From positions 23,915 through 87,914 of the forward strand of contig NZ_AKJF01000057.1 in NCBI RefSeq assembly GCF_000282475.1: 64,000 nt of DNA, in the 5' to 3' direction. Every line of letters starts with the position of its first letter. Within the stretch, counting starts at the first letter, position 1. This document shows, one piece after another, positions 56,369 through 64,000 of this stretch. Below the pieces are notes generated by a model. That model saw only the letters and a program-made list of their open reading frames with translations, did not search any database and was not told the DNA's origin. The position numbers were made by a program, and so were the translations under genes. Source of the DNA: Pseudomonas sp. GM78 (GTDB taxonomy: Bacteria; Pseudomonadota; Gammaproteobacteria; Pseudomonadales; Pseudomonadaceae).

Positions 56369-56983
56369 ATGACACTCTCACTCGATCTGCTGCTGGGCTT
56401 TGCCCTGTTTGCCCTCGTCACCTCGATCACACCCGGTCCGAACAACACCATGTTGCTGGCATCCGGGGTGAACTTCGGCTTCCATCGAACCATCCCCCAC
56501 ATGCTGGGCATCACCTGCGGATTCTTCGTGCTGGTCGTGGCGGTGGGGTTCGGGCTGGGCGCGGTGTTCCAGGCGTATCCTGTGCTCTACACCGTGCTGC
56601 GTTACGTCGGTGCGGCGTATTTGTTGTACCTGGCGTGGAAAATCGCCCATTCCGGGCCCGTCTCGGACAGCGGCAAAGGCGAGGCCAAGCCGATCAGCTA
56701 CCTGGGCGCCGCCGCGTTCCAGTGGGTCAACCCCAAGGCCTGGATCATGGCCATCGGTGCCATCAGCACCTACACACCGATGCAGGGCTATTTCACCAAC
56801 GTGATTGTGATTGCCGCGGTGTTCGCCCTGATCAACCTGCCGAGCGTCGGTGTGTGGGCCGCTTGCGGCACACTGTTACGCAATGTTCTCAAGGACCGGC
56901 GCTGGTTGCGCCTGTTCAACTGGGGCATGGCCGCGCTGCTGGTGGCGTCGCTGTATCCGATATTGCTCGAGAGCTTTAGCTGA
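56369..56983 (+). CDS. LysE/RhtB-family exporter
   Basis: A 204-residue inner-membrane amino-acid exporter with about six helices; N-terminal motif TSITPGPNNTMLLASGVNFG is diagnostic (TPGPN). AAFQWVNPKAW and KDRRWLRLFNWGMAALLV follow. Substrate among amino acids or derivatives is not predictable. No associated regulator is adjacent. Confidence 0.92.
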   Translation: MTLSLDLLLGFALFALVTSITPGPNNTMLLASGVNFGFHRTIPHMLGITCGFFVLVVAVGFGLGAVFQAYPVLYTVLRYVGAAYLLYLAWKIAHSGPVSDSGKGEAKPISYLGAAAFQWVNPKAWIMAIGAISTYTPMQGYFTNVIVIAAVFALINLPSVGVWAACGTLLRNVLKDRRWLRLFNWGMAALLVASLYPILLESFS

Positions 56984-57111
56984 CGCATTGCTTCAACCGC
57001 TTGCCCGATGCCTGTTAAGCTGGCTTTTCAGGAGCGTTCCTACGCACTTTTAAATGAAGTTGTTCTTCTTTAACGGCATCCGATCAGGTATTGGTAACCT
57101 TCTGGAAACCG

Positions 57112-57134
57112 AACGCAGCTCATAAGGCTGCGTT
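57112..57134 (+). terminator. Hairpin upstream of cysteine desulfurase gene
   Basis: AACGCAGC-N7-GCTGCGTT followed by TCG; it may end the LysE-type transcript, though the T-run is short. Confidence 0.35.
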
Positions 57135-57189
57135 TCGCCGTTTGCAGTCATGAGCTTCCTGATCCCGGAACACGCTCTGCGAGTCCTTT

Positions 57190-58347
57190 ATGAATAAACG
57201 TCCGCTGTATTTCGACTACGCCGCCACCACGCCGGTGGATGAGCGGGTCATCAAGATCATGGTCGAGTGCCTGGGCTTCGACGGTAACTTCGGCAACCCG
57301 GCCTCCAGCTCCCACGCCTTTGGCCAGCAGGCCCGGCAATCGGTAGAGCAGGCGCGGCGCCAGGTCGCCGAACTGGTCGGCGCCACGCCTGAACAGATCG
57401 TCTGGACCTCCGGTGCCACCGAATCCAACAACCTGGCCCTCAAGGGTGTGGCCCAGGCACGCGGCGTCGCCGGTGGCCATCTCATCACCAGCCAGATCGA
57501 ACACAAGGCCATCCTCGATACCGCCAGGCAGTTGCAGGAAAGCGGCGTGGCGGTGACGTACCTGGTGCCGGACGCCGATGGCCTGATCACCGCGCAAGCG
57601 GTCAGCGAAGCCATGCGCGAGGACACCTTCCTGGTGTCGCTGATGCTGGTCAACAATGAACTGGGCACGGTCAACGACATCCCGGCCATCGGCCAGGTGG
57701 TGCGCGAGCGCAACGCGTTGTTTCATGTCGACGCGGCGCAAGGCGCGGGCAAGGTGGCGATCGACCTGGCGCATTGGCCGGTGGACCTGATGTCCTTCTC
57801 GGCGCACAAGCTCTATGGCCCCAAAGGCATCGGCGCGTTGTATGTCGGCCCGCGTGCGCAGCAGCGCCTGCTGGCGCAGATCCACGGCGGCGGTCACGAA
57901 GGCGGCCTGCGTTCCGGTACCCTGGCGACCCACCAGATTGCCGCGATGGGCGCGGCCTTTGCCTTGGCAGCGGCCTCGTTCGATGAAGAAAAAGCCTTGA
58001 TCGTGCATCTGCGCGAACGCCTGCTTGAACAAGTACTGAGCATTCCGGGCGTGCGGCTCAATGGCAGTCCCACCCAACGCATCCCGCATACGTTGAGCCT
58101 GACCTTCAGTGAAGGCGAGTTCAATTCGGCGGCATTGCTCGCCTCGATGGCGTTTTCCGCGACCTCGGCCTGTAATTCCGCCAGCAACGCGCCATCCCAT
58201 GTGCTGCTGGCCCTGGGGCATGATGCCCGTACGGCGAGTCGCACCATTCGCTTGAGCCTGGGGCGTTTCACCACCGAACAGGATATCGATCAAGCGGTAC
58301 AGCTGATTAAGACCGCCTGCGCCAGTGCTCCGGCATTCTGGCAATAG
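57190..58347 (+). CDS. Cysteine desulfurase-like PLP enzyme (IscS/NifS family)
   Basis: A 385-residue class-V aminotransferase: YFDYAATTPVDERV, GNPASSSHAFGQ, SGATESNNLALKG, SQIEHKAILDT, HVDAAQGAGKV, PLP Lys in FSAHKLYGPKGIGALY, and GGGHEGGLRSGT. The Cys expected in the mobile loop near the C-terminus is seen as SACNSASNAPSHV. It is not in an isc or suf cluster, so it may be a second, specialised desulfurase. Next to an aminopeptidase gene 64 bp downstream. Confidence 0.9.
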   Translation: MNKRPLYFDYAATTPVDERVIKIMVECLGFDGNFGNPASSSHAFGQQARQSVEQARRQVAELVGATPEQIVWTSGATESNNLALKGVAQARGVAGGHLITSQIEHKAILDTARQLQESGVAVTYLVPDADGLITAQAVSEAMREDTFLVSLMLVNNELGTVNDIPAIGQVVRERNALFHVDAAQGAGKVAIDLAHWPVDLMSFSAHKLYGPKGIGALYVGPRAQQRLLAQIHGGGHEGGLRSGTLATHQIAAMGAAFALAAASFDEEKALIVHLRERLLEQVLSIPGVRLNGSPTQRIPHTLSLTFSEGEFNSAALLASMAFSATSACNSASNAPSHVLLALGHDARTASRTIRLSLGRFTTEQDIDQAVQLIKTACASAPAFWQ

Positions 58348-58411
58348 GGCAACAAAGTGCCGACTTCGATCGGCACCGAACAATAATGACGAGTGGTTAG
58401 CAGGAGTCACG

Positions 58412-60220
58412 ATGAATACGCAGTTTACGATCACCGGGTCAGTGCCCCAGCGCCTGGCGCAAACCCGCGAGCTGATGAGCCGGGAGGGCATCCATGCCTT
58501 GCTGGTGCCGTCGGCCGATCCCCACCTGTCCGAGTACCTGCCGGGTTACTGGCAGGGGCGTCAATGGCTGTCGGGTTTCCACGGTTCGGTCGGCACCCTG
58601 ATCGTTACCGCGGATTTCGCCGGCGTCTGGGCCGACAGCCGTTATTGGGAACAAGCGAGCAAGGAACTCAAGGGCAGTGGCATCGAGCTGGTCAAGCTGC
58701 AACCCGGCCAACCGGGGCCGCTGGACTGGCTGGCCGAGCAAACCCCGCAAGGCGGCGTGGTCGCGGTCGATGGCGCGGTGATGGCGGTGGCTTCCGCACG
58801 CACGCTGGGCAGCAAGCTCGAGGAGCGGGGCGCACGCCTGCGCACCGACATCGACCTGTTGAGTGAAGTCTGGAGCGACCGTCCGAGCCTGCCGAACGAA
58901 CCGATCTATCAGCACCTGCCGCCACAAGCCACCGTCAGCCGTGGCGAAAAACTCGGCAAGCTGCGTGAAACCCTGCAGGCACGGGGTGCCGACTGGCATT
59001 TCATCGCCACCCTGGATGACATCGCCTGGCTGTTCAACCTGCGCGGCGGCGATGTGTCGTTCAACCCGGTGTTTGTTTCTTTCGCCTTGATCAGCCAGCA
59101 GCAAGCGACGCTGTTCGTCGCGCTGAGCAAGGTCGATGCGCAGTTGCGTACGGTCCTGGAACAGGACGGCGTGACCCTGCGCGATTACAGCGAAGTGGCC
59201 GACGCCCTGCGCGCGGTGCCGACGGGGGCGAGCCTGCTGGTCGATTCAGCGCGAGTAACTGCAGGTTTGCTGGATAACCTCGACAGCGGTGTCAAACTAC
59301 TCGAAGGCCTGAATCCGACCACCCTTGCCAAGTCGCAGAAGAGCCTGGCTGACGCCGAACACATCCGCCAGGCCATGGAGCAGGACGGCGCAGCGCTGTG
59401 CGAATTCTTCACCTGGCTCGAATCGGCCTGGGGCCAAGAGCGTATTACCGAACTGACCATCGACGAAAAACTGACCGCAGCGCGTGAACGTCGGCCGGGC
59501 TATGTGTCGCTGAGCTTCAACACCATTGCCGCCTTCAACGCCAACGGCGCCATGCCCCATTACCACGCCACCGAAGAAGAGCACGCGGTGATCGAAGGTG
59601 ACGGTTTGTTGCTGATCGATTCCGGCGGCCAGTACCTGGGTGGCACCACCGACATCACGCGGATGGTCGCGGTCGGCACACCGACGCCAGAACAGAAGCG
59701 CGATTGCACCCGCGTACTCAAGGGCGTGATCGCCTTGTCCCGCGCGCAATTCCCCAAAGGCATCCTGTCGCCACTGCTGGACGCCATCGCCCGGGCGCCG
59801 ATCTGGGCCGAAAGCGTTGACTATGGTCATGGCACCGGTCACGGCGTCGGCTATTTCCTCAACGTACATGAAGGTCCGCAGGTGATTGCCTACCAGGCCG
59901 CGCCTGCACCGCAAACCGCCATGCTGCCAGGCATGATCACCTCGATCGAGCCAGGCACCTACCGTCCTGGCCGTTGGGGTGTGCGCATCGAGAACCTGGC
60001 GATGAACCGCGAGGCAGGCAGCAGCGAATTCGGCGAATTCCTCAAGTTCGAAACCCTGACCCTGTGCCCGATCGACACCCGCTGCCTGGACACTTCGCTG
60101 TTGAGCGAAGAGGAAAAGCAGTGGTTCAACGCTTACCACGCCCAAGTGCGCGAGCGTTTGAGCCCGTTGCTCGACGGCGCTGCGCTGGAGTGGTTGAACA
60201 CCCGTACTGCGGCTGTTTGA
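58412..60220 (+). CDS. Aminopeptidase P-family metallopeptidase
   Basis: A 602-residue M24B enzyme that removes N-terminal residues before proline. Two N-terminal creatinase-like domains (about 1-300), then the pita-bread catalytic domain with metal ligands visible in LLIDSGGQYLGGTTDITRM (two Asp), GHGTGHGVGYFLNVHEGP (His) and TSIEPGTYRPGRWGVRIEN (Glu). ATG 58412 is supported by CAGGAG; the frame from 58325 is overlapped by the upstream gene end. Longer than E. coli PepP (441) and similar to the eukaryotic-type three-domain form. Confidence 0.92.
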   Translation: MNTQFTITGSVPQRLAQTRELMSREGIHALLVPSADPHLSEYLPGYWQGRQWLSGFHGSVGTLIVTADFAGVWADSRYWEQASKELKGSGIELVKLQPGQPGPLDWLAEQTPQGGVVAVDGAVMAVASARTLGSKLEERGARLRTDIDLLSEVWSDRPSLPNEPIYQHLPPQATVSRGEKLGKLRETLQARGADWHFIATLDDIAWLFNLRGGDVSFNPVFVSFALISQQQATLFVALSKVDAQLRTVLEQDGVTLRDYSEVADALRAVPTGASLLVDSARVTAGLLDNLDSGVKLLEGLNPTTLAKSQKSLADAEHIRQAMEQDGAALCEFFTWLESAWGQERITELTIDEKLTAARERRPGYVSLSFNTIAAFNANGAMPHYHATEEEHAVIEGDGLLLIDSGGQYLGGTTDITRMVAVGTPTPEQKRDCTRVLKGVIALSRAQFPKGILSPLLDAIARAPIWAESVDYGHGTGHGVGYFLNVHEGPQVIAYQAAPAPQTAMLPGMITSIEPGTYRPGRWGVRIENLAMNREAGSSEFGEFLKFETLTLCPIDTRCLDTSLLSEEEKQWFNAYHAQVRERLSPLLDGAALEWLNTRTAAV

Positions 60221-60231
60221 CCGGATGTAGC

Positions 60232-60255
60232 CCGGGCGCTGGCTCCAGCGCCCGG
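60232..60255. terminator. Hairpin between convergent genes
   Basis: CCGGGCGCTGG-CT-CCAGCGCCCGG, an 11-bp perfect stem 11 bp after the aminopeptidase stop. No T-run; may serve both convergent transcripts. Confidence 0.5.
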
Positions 60256-60283
60256 TTCATGACGTCAACCTGGCTCTGGGGTT

Positions 60284-60874
60284 TTAACCCAGGGCTTCGA
60301 TGACAAAGTCCAGTCGATCCTGGCCGAAGTACAGCTGATCGCCGACAAACATGCTCGGTGCGCCGAATACGCCGCGTTGCACGGCTTTTTCGGTGGTTTC
60401 CTTGAGGGCGTTTTTGACCTCCTCGTCGACGGTCAGGGCCAGGATTTCTTCCGGGTCGAAACCGTTTTCGCTCAGCACTGCCCCGACAGTGGCCGGATCA
60501 TTGAGGTTGCGACCTTCGACCCACAGTGCCTTGAACAGGCAATCGATGAACCCGGCAAAGCGCTCAGGGTGACGCAACTGCATTCCTGTCACGGCACGCA
60601 TGAGCAGCAGTGTGTTGATCGGAAAGTGCGGGTTGATTTTCAGTGGCACACCGTAGCGTTTGGCGTACCGATCCAGGTCTATGAACATGTAGCGGCCCTT
60701 GGCAGGGATAGTCGCCGGGGAAGCGTTGCCGGTGGCTTTGAACACGCCGCCGAGCAGGACTGGCACGTAGATCAGCTGGCTGTCGGTCTGCTCACAGATC
60801 TTCGGTAGCTGGGTGTACGCCAGGTAGGTGGCGGGGCTGCCCAGGTCGAAATAGAACTCCACGGTTTTGCTCAT
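60284..60874 (-). CDS. 2-hydroxychromene-2-carboxylate isomerase-like (DsbA fold)
   Basis: A 196-residue kappa-class GST/DsbA-fold protein: VEFYFDLGSPATYLAY with Ser in place of the Dsb active Cys, as in HCCA isomerases, PINTLLLMRA, GVFGAPSMFVGDQLYFGQDRLDFV. The enzyme family isomerises glutathione-linked aromatic intermediates. ATG 60874 chosen by family start. Second gene of a TetR-controlled pair with an SDR, 35 bp downstream of it. Confidence 0.88.
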   Translation of the reverse strand: MSKTVEFYFDLGSPATYLAYTQLPKICEQTDSQLIYVPVLLGGVFKATGNASPATIPAKGRYMFIDLDRYAKRYGVPLKINPHFPINTLLLMRAVTGMQLRHPERFAGFIDCLFKALWVEGRNLNDPATVGAVLSENGFDPEEILALTVDEEVKNALKETTEKAVQRGVFGAPSMFVGDQLYFGQDRLDFVIEALG

Positions 60875-60909
60875 GGTCGATGCACTCTTCTTGTTGTCGT
60901 AAGGAAGGA

Positions 60910-61638
60910 TTACCAGCGTTCGCTCCAGGGGCGCAGGTCCAGCTCGAAGGTCCAGGCGTCGCGCGGCTGGCTGTGCAGGTACCAATAGTTCTCGGCGATG
61001 TGCTCGGGGTTGAGAATGCCGTCCTGGTCCTTGGTTGCGTACTTCTCGGGGAAGCTGTCACGAATGAAATCGGTGTCGATGGCGCCGTCGACCACGACGT
61101 GGGCGACGTGAATATTCATCGGCCCCAGTTCCCGGGCCATGCTTTGCGCCAGTGCACGGATCCCGTGCTTGGCCCCGGCGAACGCGGCAAAGCCTGCAGC
61201 ACCGCGTAAACCGGCAGTGGCGCCGGTGAACAGGAGAGTGCCCCGTTGCCGCTTGGCCATGCGCTTGGCCACTTCCCTGCCATTGAGAAAGCCTGAGAAA
61301 CAGGCCATTTCCCAGATCTTGAAATACTTGCGGGCAGTTTCTTCGAGAATGCTGCAGGGCACATTGGCGCCGATGTTGAACACGAACGCTTCGATCGGCC
61401 CGATATTGCTTTCGATTTGCTCGACCAGTGCAACCACATCGTCTTCTTTGCGGGCATCGCAGGCGAAGCCGTGGGCTTCACCGCCGCTGGCCCTGATGGT
61501 ATCGACCAGAGGCTGGAGCTTGTCCGCGCTGCGACGGGTCACGCAGGCCACGAATCCCTCCTGTGCAAACCGCTTGGCAATGGCGCCACCCGTGGCATCT
61601 CCCGCACCGACAACCAGTACGACCTTTTTGTTATTCAT
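60910..61638 (-). CDS. SDR-family protein with Phe in place of catalytic Tyr
   Basis: A 242-residue Rossmann-fold protein: cofactor motif VVGAGDATGGAIAKRF, NAG-like FNIGANVP, and a catalytic region where the usual Ser is Thr (LFTGATAGLRG) and the YxxxK motif is FAGAK. A known SDR subgroup has this change (GFAAFAGAK...LAQSMARELGP...HVVVDGAIDT), so it is probably a non-classical enzyme. First gene of the pair with an HCCA-isomerase-like gene; divergent from tetR. Confidence 0.88.
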   Translation of the reverse strand: MNNKKVVLVVGAGDATGGAIAKRFAQEGFVACVTRRSADKLQPLVDTIRASGGEAHGFACDARKEDDVVALVEQIESNIGPIEAFVFNIGANVPCSILEETARKYFKIWEMACFSGFLNGREVAKRMAKRQRGTLLFTGATAGLRGAAGFAAFAGAKHGIRALAQSMARELGPMNIHVAHVVVDGAIDTDFIRDSFPEKYATKDQDGILNPEHIAENYWYLHSQPRDAWTFELDLRPWSERW

Positions 61639-61652
61639 TGCCTGGACCCCTT

Positions 61653-61683
61653 TAGTAAACGATCGTTAACTAAACGAACGTTA
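61653..61683. promoter_or_regulatory. TetR-type operator
   Basis: TAAACGATCGTTAAC and TAAACGAACGTTATG, two near-identical palindromic units 15 bp apart, in the 93-bp region between the divergent SDR and TetR genes. Confidence 0.8.
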
Positions 61684-61731
61684 TGCTACGATTTGGCAGG
61701 CGTCAAGATCATCGAACCTGAGGGAAGGGCA

Positions 61732-62292
61732 ATGCGTTATTCAGCCAGTCACAAACTGGAAACCCGAGAGAAACTGCTGCAAAGCAGCGCACTGTCGGCC
61801 AAGCAATCCGGTTTTTCCACGGTGGGGGTCGACGGTTTGATGAAAGCCATCGGCTTGAGTGGAGGCGCGTTCTACAGTCACTTCGCGTCGAAGGACGAGT
61901 TGTTCGCTTCCATTGTCGAGCGCGAGTTGCGGCAAAGCCTGGAGCGTCTGAGGGCTGATCAGGATCGCGACAAATTCGAGCGTTGCCTCAAGCTCTACTT
62001 GAGCATGTCCCACGTCGAGCACCCGGAAACCGGTTGTGCATTACCGGCGTTGGGCGCCGAGATTGCTCGCTCCGATCCGCTGATTCGACAGCAGGCCGAG
62101 CACTGGATCTGCCAGCTTCAGGAGAGTTGGGCGCGGGTGCTGGAGAGCGACAGCCTGGCCTGGGCGATTCTGTCGCAATGCATCGGAGCCTTGGTGGTGG
62201 CGCGAATGCTGGTCACGCCGGATCTGCAGCGCAGGGTGCTGAAGTCCAGCCATGAGGAGATTGGCCGCCAGCTGTCAGGCCCGCGGGCCTGA
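61732..62292 (+). CDS. TetR-family transcriptional regulator
   Basis: A 186-residue regulator. N-terminal helix-turn-helix: HKLETREKLLQSSALSAKQSGFSTVGVDGLMKAIGLSGGAFYSHFASKDELF; C-terminal ligand domain with RHVEHPETGCALPALGAEIARSDP, a pattern common in repressors of xenobiotic-detoxification genes. ATG 61732. The divergent SDR/isomerase pair and operator repeats suggest it represses that pair and itself. Confidence 0.9.
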   Translation: MRYSASHKLETREKLLQSSALSAKQSGFSTVGVDGLMKAIGLSGGAFYSHFASKDELFASIVERELRQSLERLRADQDRDKFERCLKLYLSMSHVEHPETGCALPALGAEIARSDPLIRQQAEHWICQLQESWARVLESDSLAWAILSQCIGALVVARMLVTPDLQRRVLKSSHEEIGRQLSGPRA

Positions 62293-62305
62293 CAATGGCT
62301 TCAGA

Positions 62306-62587
62306 TCATTTGCAGATGACGATCATGCTGCGGCTGGTATAGCCCGCGGGGTTGAGTCCGAACGGGTAATCACCCGGCTCTTCCACGGCATCGCCGGATT
62401 TGGCGATGACCTTGTAGTTCTTGGGGGCGCACGAGTTGGCGGCGCTGGCGTAGCACTGGTCCCATGAGGACGAAAGCCCCGAACAGTTGATATGGATGCC
62501 TTTCCTGCCGTGTTTGGTCTGGGATTTGGAGGTCGCCGCGCAGCCCGCAACGGCAAGAACGGCGATCAGTATCAAAATTCGTTTCAT
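62306..62587 (-). CDS. Small lipoprotein (unknown)
   Basis: A 93-residue lipoprotein with lipobox VAGC (Cys 16) after a hydrophobic signal (RILILIAVLAVAG), mature part with four more Cys (INCSGLSSSWDQCYASAANSC...VIC). The even set of cysteines suggests disulfides. It resembles uncharacterised pseudomonad lipoproteins. ATG 62587 is the sensible start as it directly precedes the signal peptide. Confidence 0.78.
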   Translation of the reverse strand: MKRILILIAVLAVAGCAATSKSQTKHGRKGIHINCSGLSSSWDQCYASAANSCAPKNYKVIAKSGDAVEEPGDYPFGLNPAGYTSRSMIVICK

Positions 62588-62756
62588 TGCTGTCCTTGTA
62601 GCGTTCCCGGATCTGTCGCCCGGTCTGGCAGTATTCGCTTGCGCATGAAGCGTTTTGAAGTCCCTGTCCTGAAAAAGTCCATTTCTGACACTGGGTTGCG
62701 GGCCTAAACATGGCCTAATTGAGCGGCAAATACCAGAGCCTGTGCAAAACCGGTCG

Positions 62757-63644
62757 TCAATCGGCTGCAACGGCGGGCTTGGCGGCACTGCCCATGGTCA
62801 TGGTGGCACCCACGGAAGCCAGGATGATGCACAGGATGGCCATCCATTGTGACAAAGACAGGAACTCCTGCAGGAACAACAAACCGGACAAGGCGCCTAC
62901 CGCCGGTTCGATGCTCATCAATGTGCCGAAGGTCCTGGCCGGCATGCGCGTGAGGGCGACCATTTCCAGTGTGTAGGGGAGGGCCGTGGACAAAACGGCG
63001 ACACCGATGGCGATCGGAATCAAGGATGGGGTCAACAGCGCCGCTCCCGCATGAACAATGCCGATAGGGGCGACGAACAGTGCGGCAATCACGACGCCCA
63101 GGGCGGCAGTCTGCACACCGTTGTCGGCACCGGCCTTTTGCCCGAAAAGAATGTACAGCGCCCAGCAGACGCCTGCGCCCAATGCATAACCGGCTCCCAG
63201 CAGATCAATGCCTTGTGCCGTGGCACCCGTCGGTATCAACAGCAGCAAGCCGACAGCGGCAAGGGCTATCCACAAAAAGTCGATGGCGCGGCGTGAAGCA
63301 TAGATGGCAACGGCCAATGGCCCGGTGAACTCCAGTGCCACCGCGATACCCAGGGGGACCGAACGCAGGGACATATAGAAGAGGAAGTTCATGCCGCCCA
63401 GTGCCATGCCATAGACAATCACGGTGCGCAGTGATTTTGCGGTGAGCTTCGCCCGCCATGGGCGCAGCAGCAACACCATGATCACGCTGGCGAAGGTCAA
63501 TCGCAGGGTGGTGGTGCCCTGGGCGCCAATGATAGGGAACATGCTTTTGGCCAGCGAGGCTCCCGACTGAATCGATGCCATGGCTATTAATAGCAGGCCG
63601 ACCGAAAACAGGGTCGAGGCAAGGCTGCGCGGCTGATCATTCAT
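62757..63644 (-). CDS. EamA/RhtA-type exporter
   Basis: A 295-residue DMT-superfamily transporter with about ten membrane helices in two EamA repeats (about 10-140 and 150-285). It resembles threonine/homoserine exporter RhtA (GALAKSMFPIIGAQGTT-like start, PVALEFTGPLAVA, EPAVGALSGLLFL). ATG 63644 chosen on family start; the upstream in-frame extension (63710) is unsupported. Substrate uncertain. Confidence 0.88.
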   Translation of the reverse strand: MNDQPRSLASTLFSVGLLLIAMASIQSGASLAKSMFPIIGAQGTTTLRLTFASVIMVLLLRPWRAKLTAKSLRTVIVYGMALGGMNFLFYMSLRSVPLGIAVALEFTGPLAVAIYASRRAIDFLWIALAAVGLLLLIPTGATAQGIDLLGAGYALGAGVCWALYILFGQKAGADNGVQTAALGVVIAALFVAPIGIVHAGAALLTPSLIPIAIGVAVLSTALPYTLEMVALTRMPARTFGTLMSIEPAVGALSGLLFLQEFLSLSQWMAILCIILASVGATMTMGSAAKPAVAAD

Positions 63645-63722
63645 TGGGAGGCACCGTCCGGGGTATGGAACTTGAGTGTTGTACTTGGTATTGGGCAATA
63701 TACTGCGCAATCGATGCGGGCG

Positions 63723-63804
63723 CGTCTATATATAAGCCGTGTTTTTGTGCCCTTGATAGAAAAACCAAATCAATGCTTGACGGCAGATTCTGGAGGCCTA
63801 TAAT
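63723..63804 (+). promoter_or_regulatory. Strong promoter (rrn P1-like)
   Basis: TTGACG at 63777-63782, 16-bp spacer, perfect TATAAT at 63799-63804, followed by a GC-rich discriminator (TCGCCCC). AT-rich UP-element-like sequence precedes it. Layout is that of a stringently controlled rRNA promoter. Confidence 0.7.
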
Positions 63805-63922
63805 TCGCCCCACTTCCGGCGCAGTCGAAACGGAAAACTCCTTGGTAAACAATGAGTTACGCAGTTTTCGACAGCATGTTGCTTCAGCTTATCGAAGCCC
63901 GAAGGAAGTTGAAAAAGAGGTG

Positions 63923-63950
63923 TTGACAGCAGCGTGTAACGCTGTAGAAT
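63923..63950 (+). promoter_or_regulatory. Second tandem promoter and rRNA leader
   Basis: TTGACA (63923-63928), 16-bp spacer, TAGAAT (63945-63950), GC-rich discriminator, then leader text continuing to the window end (GACGAGAGATCTGAAGCGCA...) that matches the region I recall upstream of Pseudomonas 16S rRNA genes. The rRNA itself should begin right of the window. Confidence 0.72.
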
Positions 63951-64000
63951 TCGCCTCCCGCTGACGAGAGATCTGAAGCGCAAGTGGTTGAAGTTGTTAA

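Noticed and set aside
63575-63964. 129-residue plus-strand frame at the right end
   Set aside because: It covers the rrn-like promoter region and has no coding features.

Overview
The window looks like a chromosome segment of a fluorescent Pseudomonas (P. fluorescens group). It is GC-rich, carries smc-zipA-ligA, contains the pyoverdine genes pvdS, pvdL, pvdH and an MbtH-like gene together with a complete fpvGHJKCDEF-type operon, and is scattered with Pseudomonas-type REPIN repeats. The right edge appears to be the promoter and leader of an rRNA operon. These assignments rest on reading the translated sequences; no database search was run.

Layout. 0-9.1 kb: 3' part of smc, zipA, ligA, a zinc metallopeptidase-like protein, and a PepSY-PepSY-response regulator-PhoQ-like kinase operon. 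9.1-10.2 kb: dusA, a known integration hotspot. 10.2-17.3 kb: an accessory island entered by a tyrosine integrase divergent from dusA. It holds an AT-rich two-gene unit (two-TM protein plus a small secreted Cys/Gly-rich peptide), a TacA-TacT-like toxin-antitoxin pair with its own divergent surroundings, a DUF6124-like gene behind a highly structured non-coding stretch, a PHD/YefM-RelE pair with a perfect operator-like dyad, a frameshifted HicB remnant, a DUF6429-like gene, and two diverged copies of a small lipoprotein gene as flanking direct repeats, one of them frameshifted.

17.3-46.8 kb: pyoverdine block. Fur-box-controlled pvdS (iron-starvation sigma factor) lies divergent from the 13-kb NRPS gene pvdL (chromophore synthetase). 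After an alpha/beta hydrolase, a disulfide-isomerase operon (dsbD-dsbE-like-dsbG) and its divergent two-component system (DsbRS type) comes a GNAT gene, then pvdH (makes the 2,4-diaminobutyrate used by PvdL), an MbtH-like protein, and the convergent fpv operon that reduces ferripyoverdine and recovers iron in the periplasm. PvdS-type promoters (TAAAT-N16-CGT) are visible before pvdH and the mbtH-like gene, with weaker ones before pvdL and fpvG. So regulator, a biosynthetic core and the uptake/iron-release machinery are linked here; fpvA, pvdI/J/D and pvdA/F are not in the window.

46.9-55.8 kb: a sulfur-scavenging block. It contains an SfnB-type oxidoreductase with a MetI/MetQ-like transporter (no ATPase beside it), and msuE-msuD-msuC-sfnR for methanesulfonate use. 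Both transcription units have a sigma-54 -24/-12 element with upstream inverted repeats of a shared type, suggesting control by the SfnR encoded here. soxR with a classical SoxR box driving a small monooxygenase is embedded between them.

55.9-64 kb: lipoproteins, LysE-type exporter, cysteine desulfurase-like protein, aminopeptidase P-like protein, a TetR-controlled SDR/isomerase pair, an RhtA/EamA exporter, and tandem rrn-type promoters.

Most notable observations: a REPIN of 93 bp (31 codons) inserted in frame inside fpvD; PvdS promoters whose TAAAT box overlaps the stop codon of the preceding gene, twice; a structured RNA-like region in the island with two hairpins carrying the same loop octamer; and the SfnR/sigma-54 circuit.
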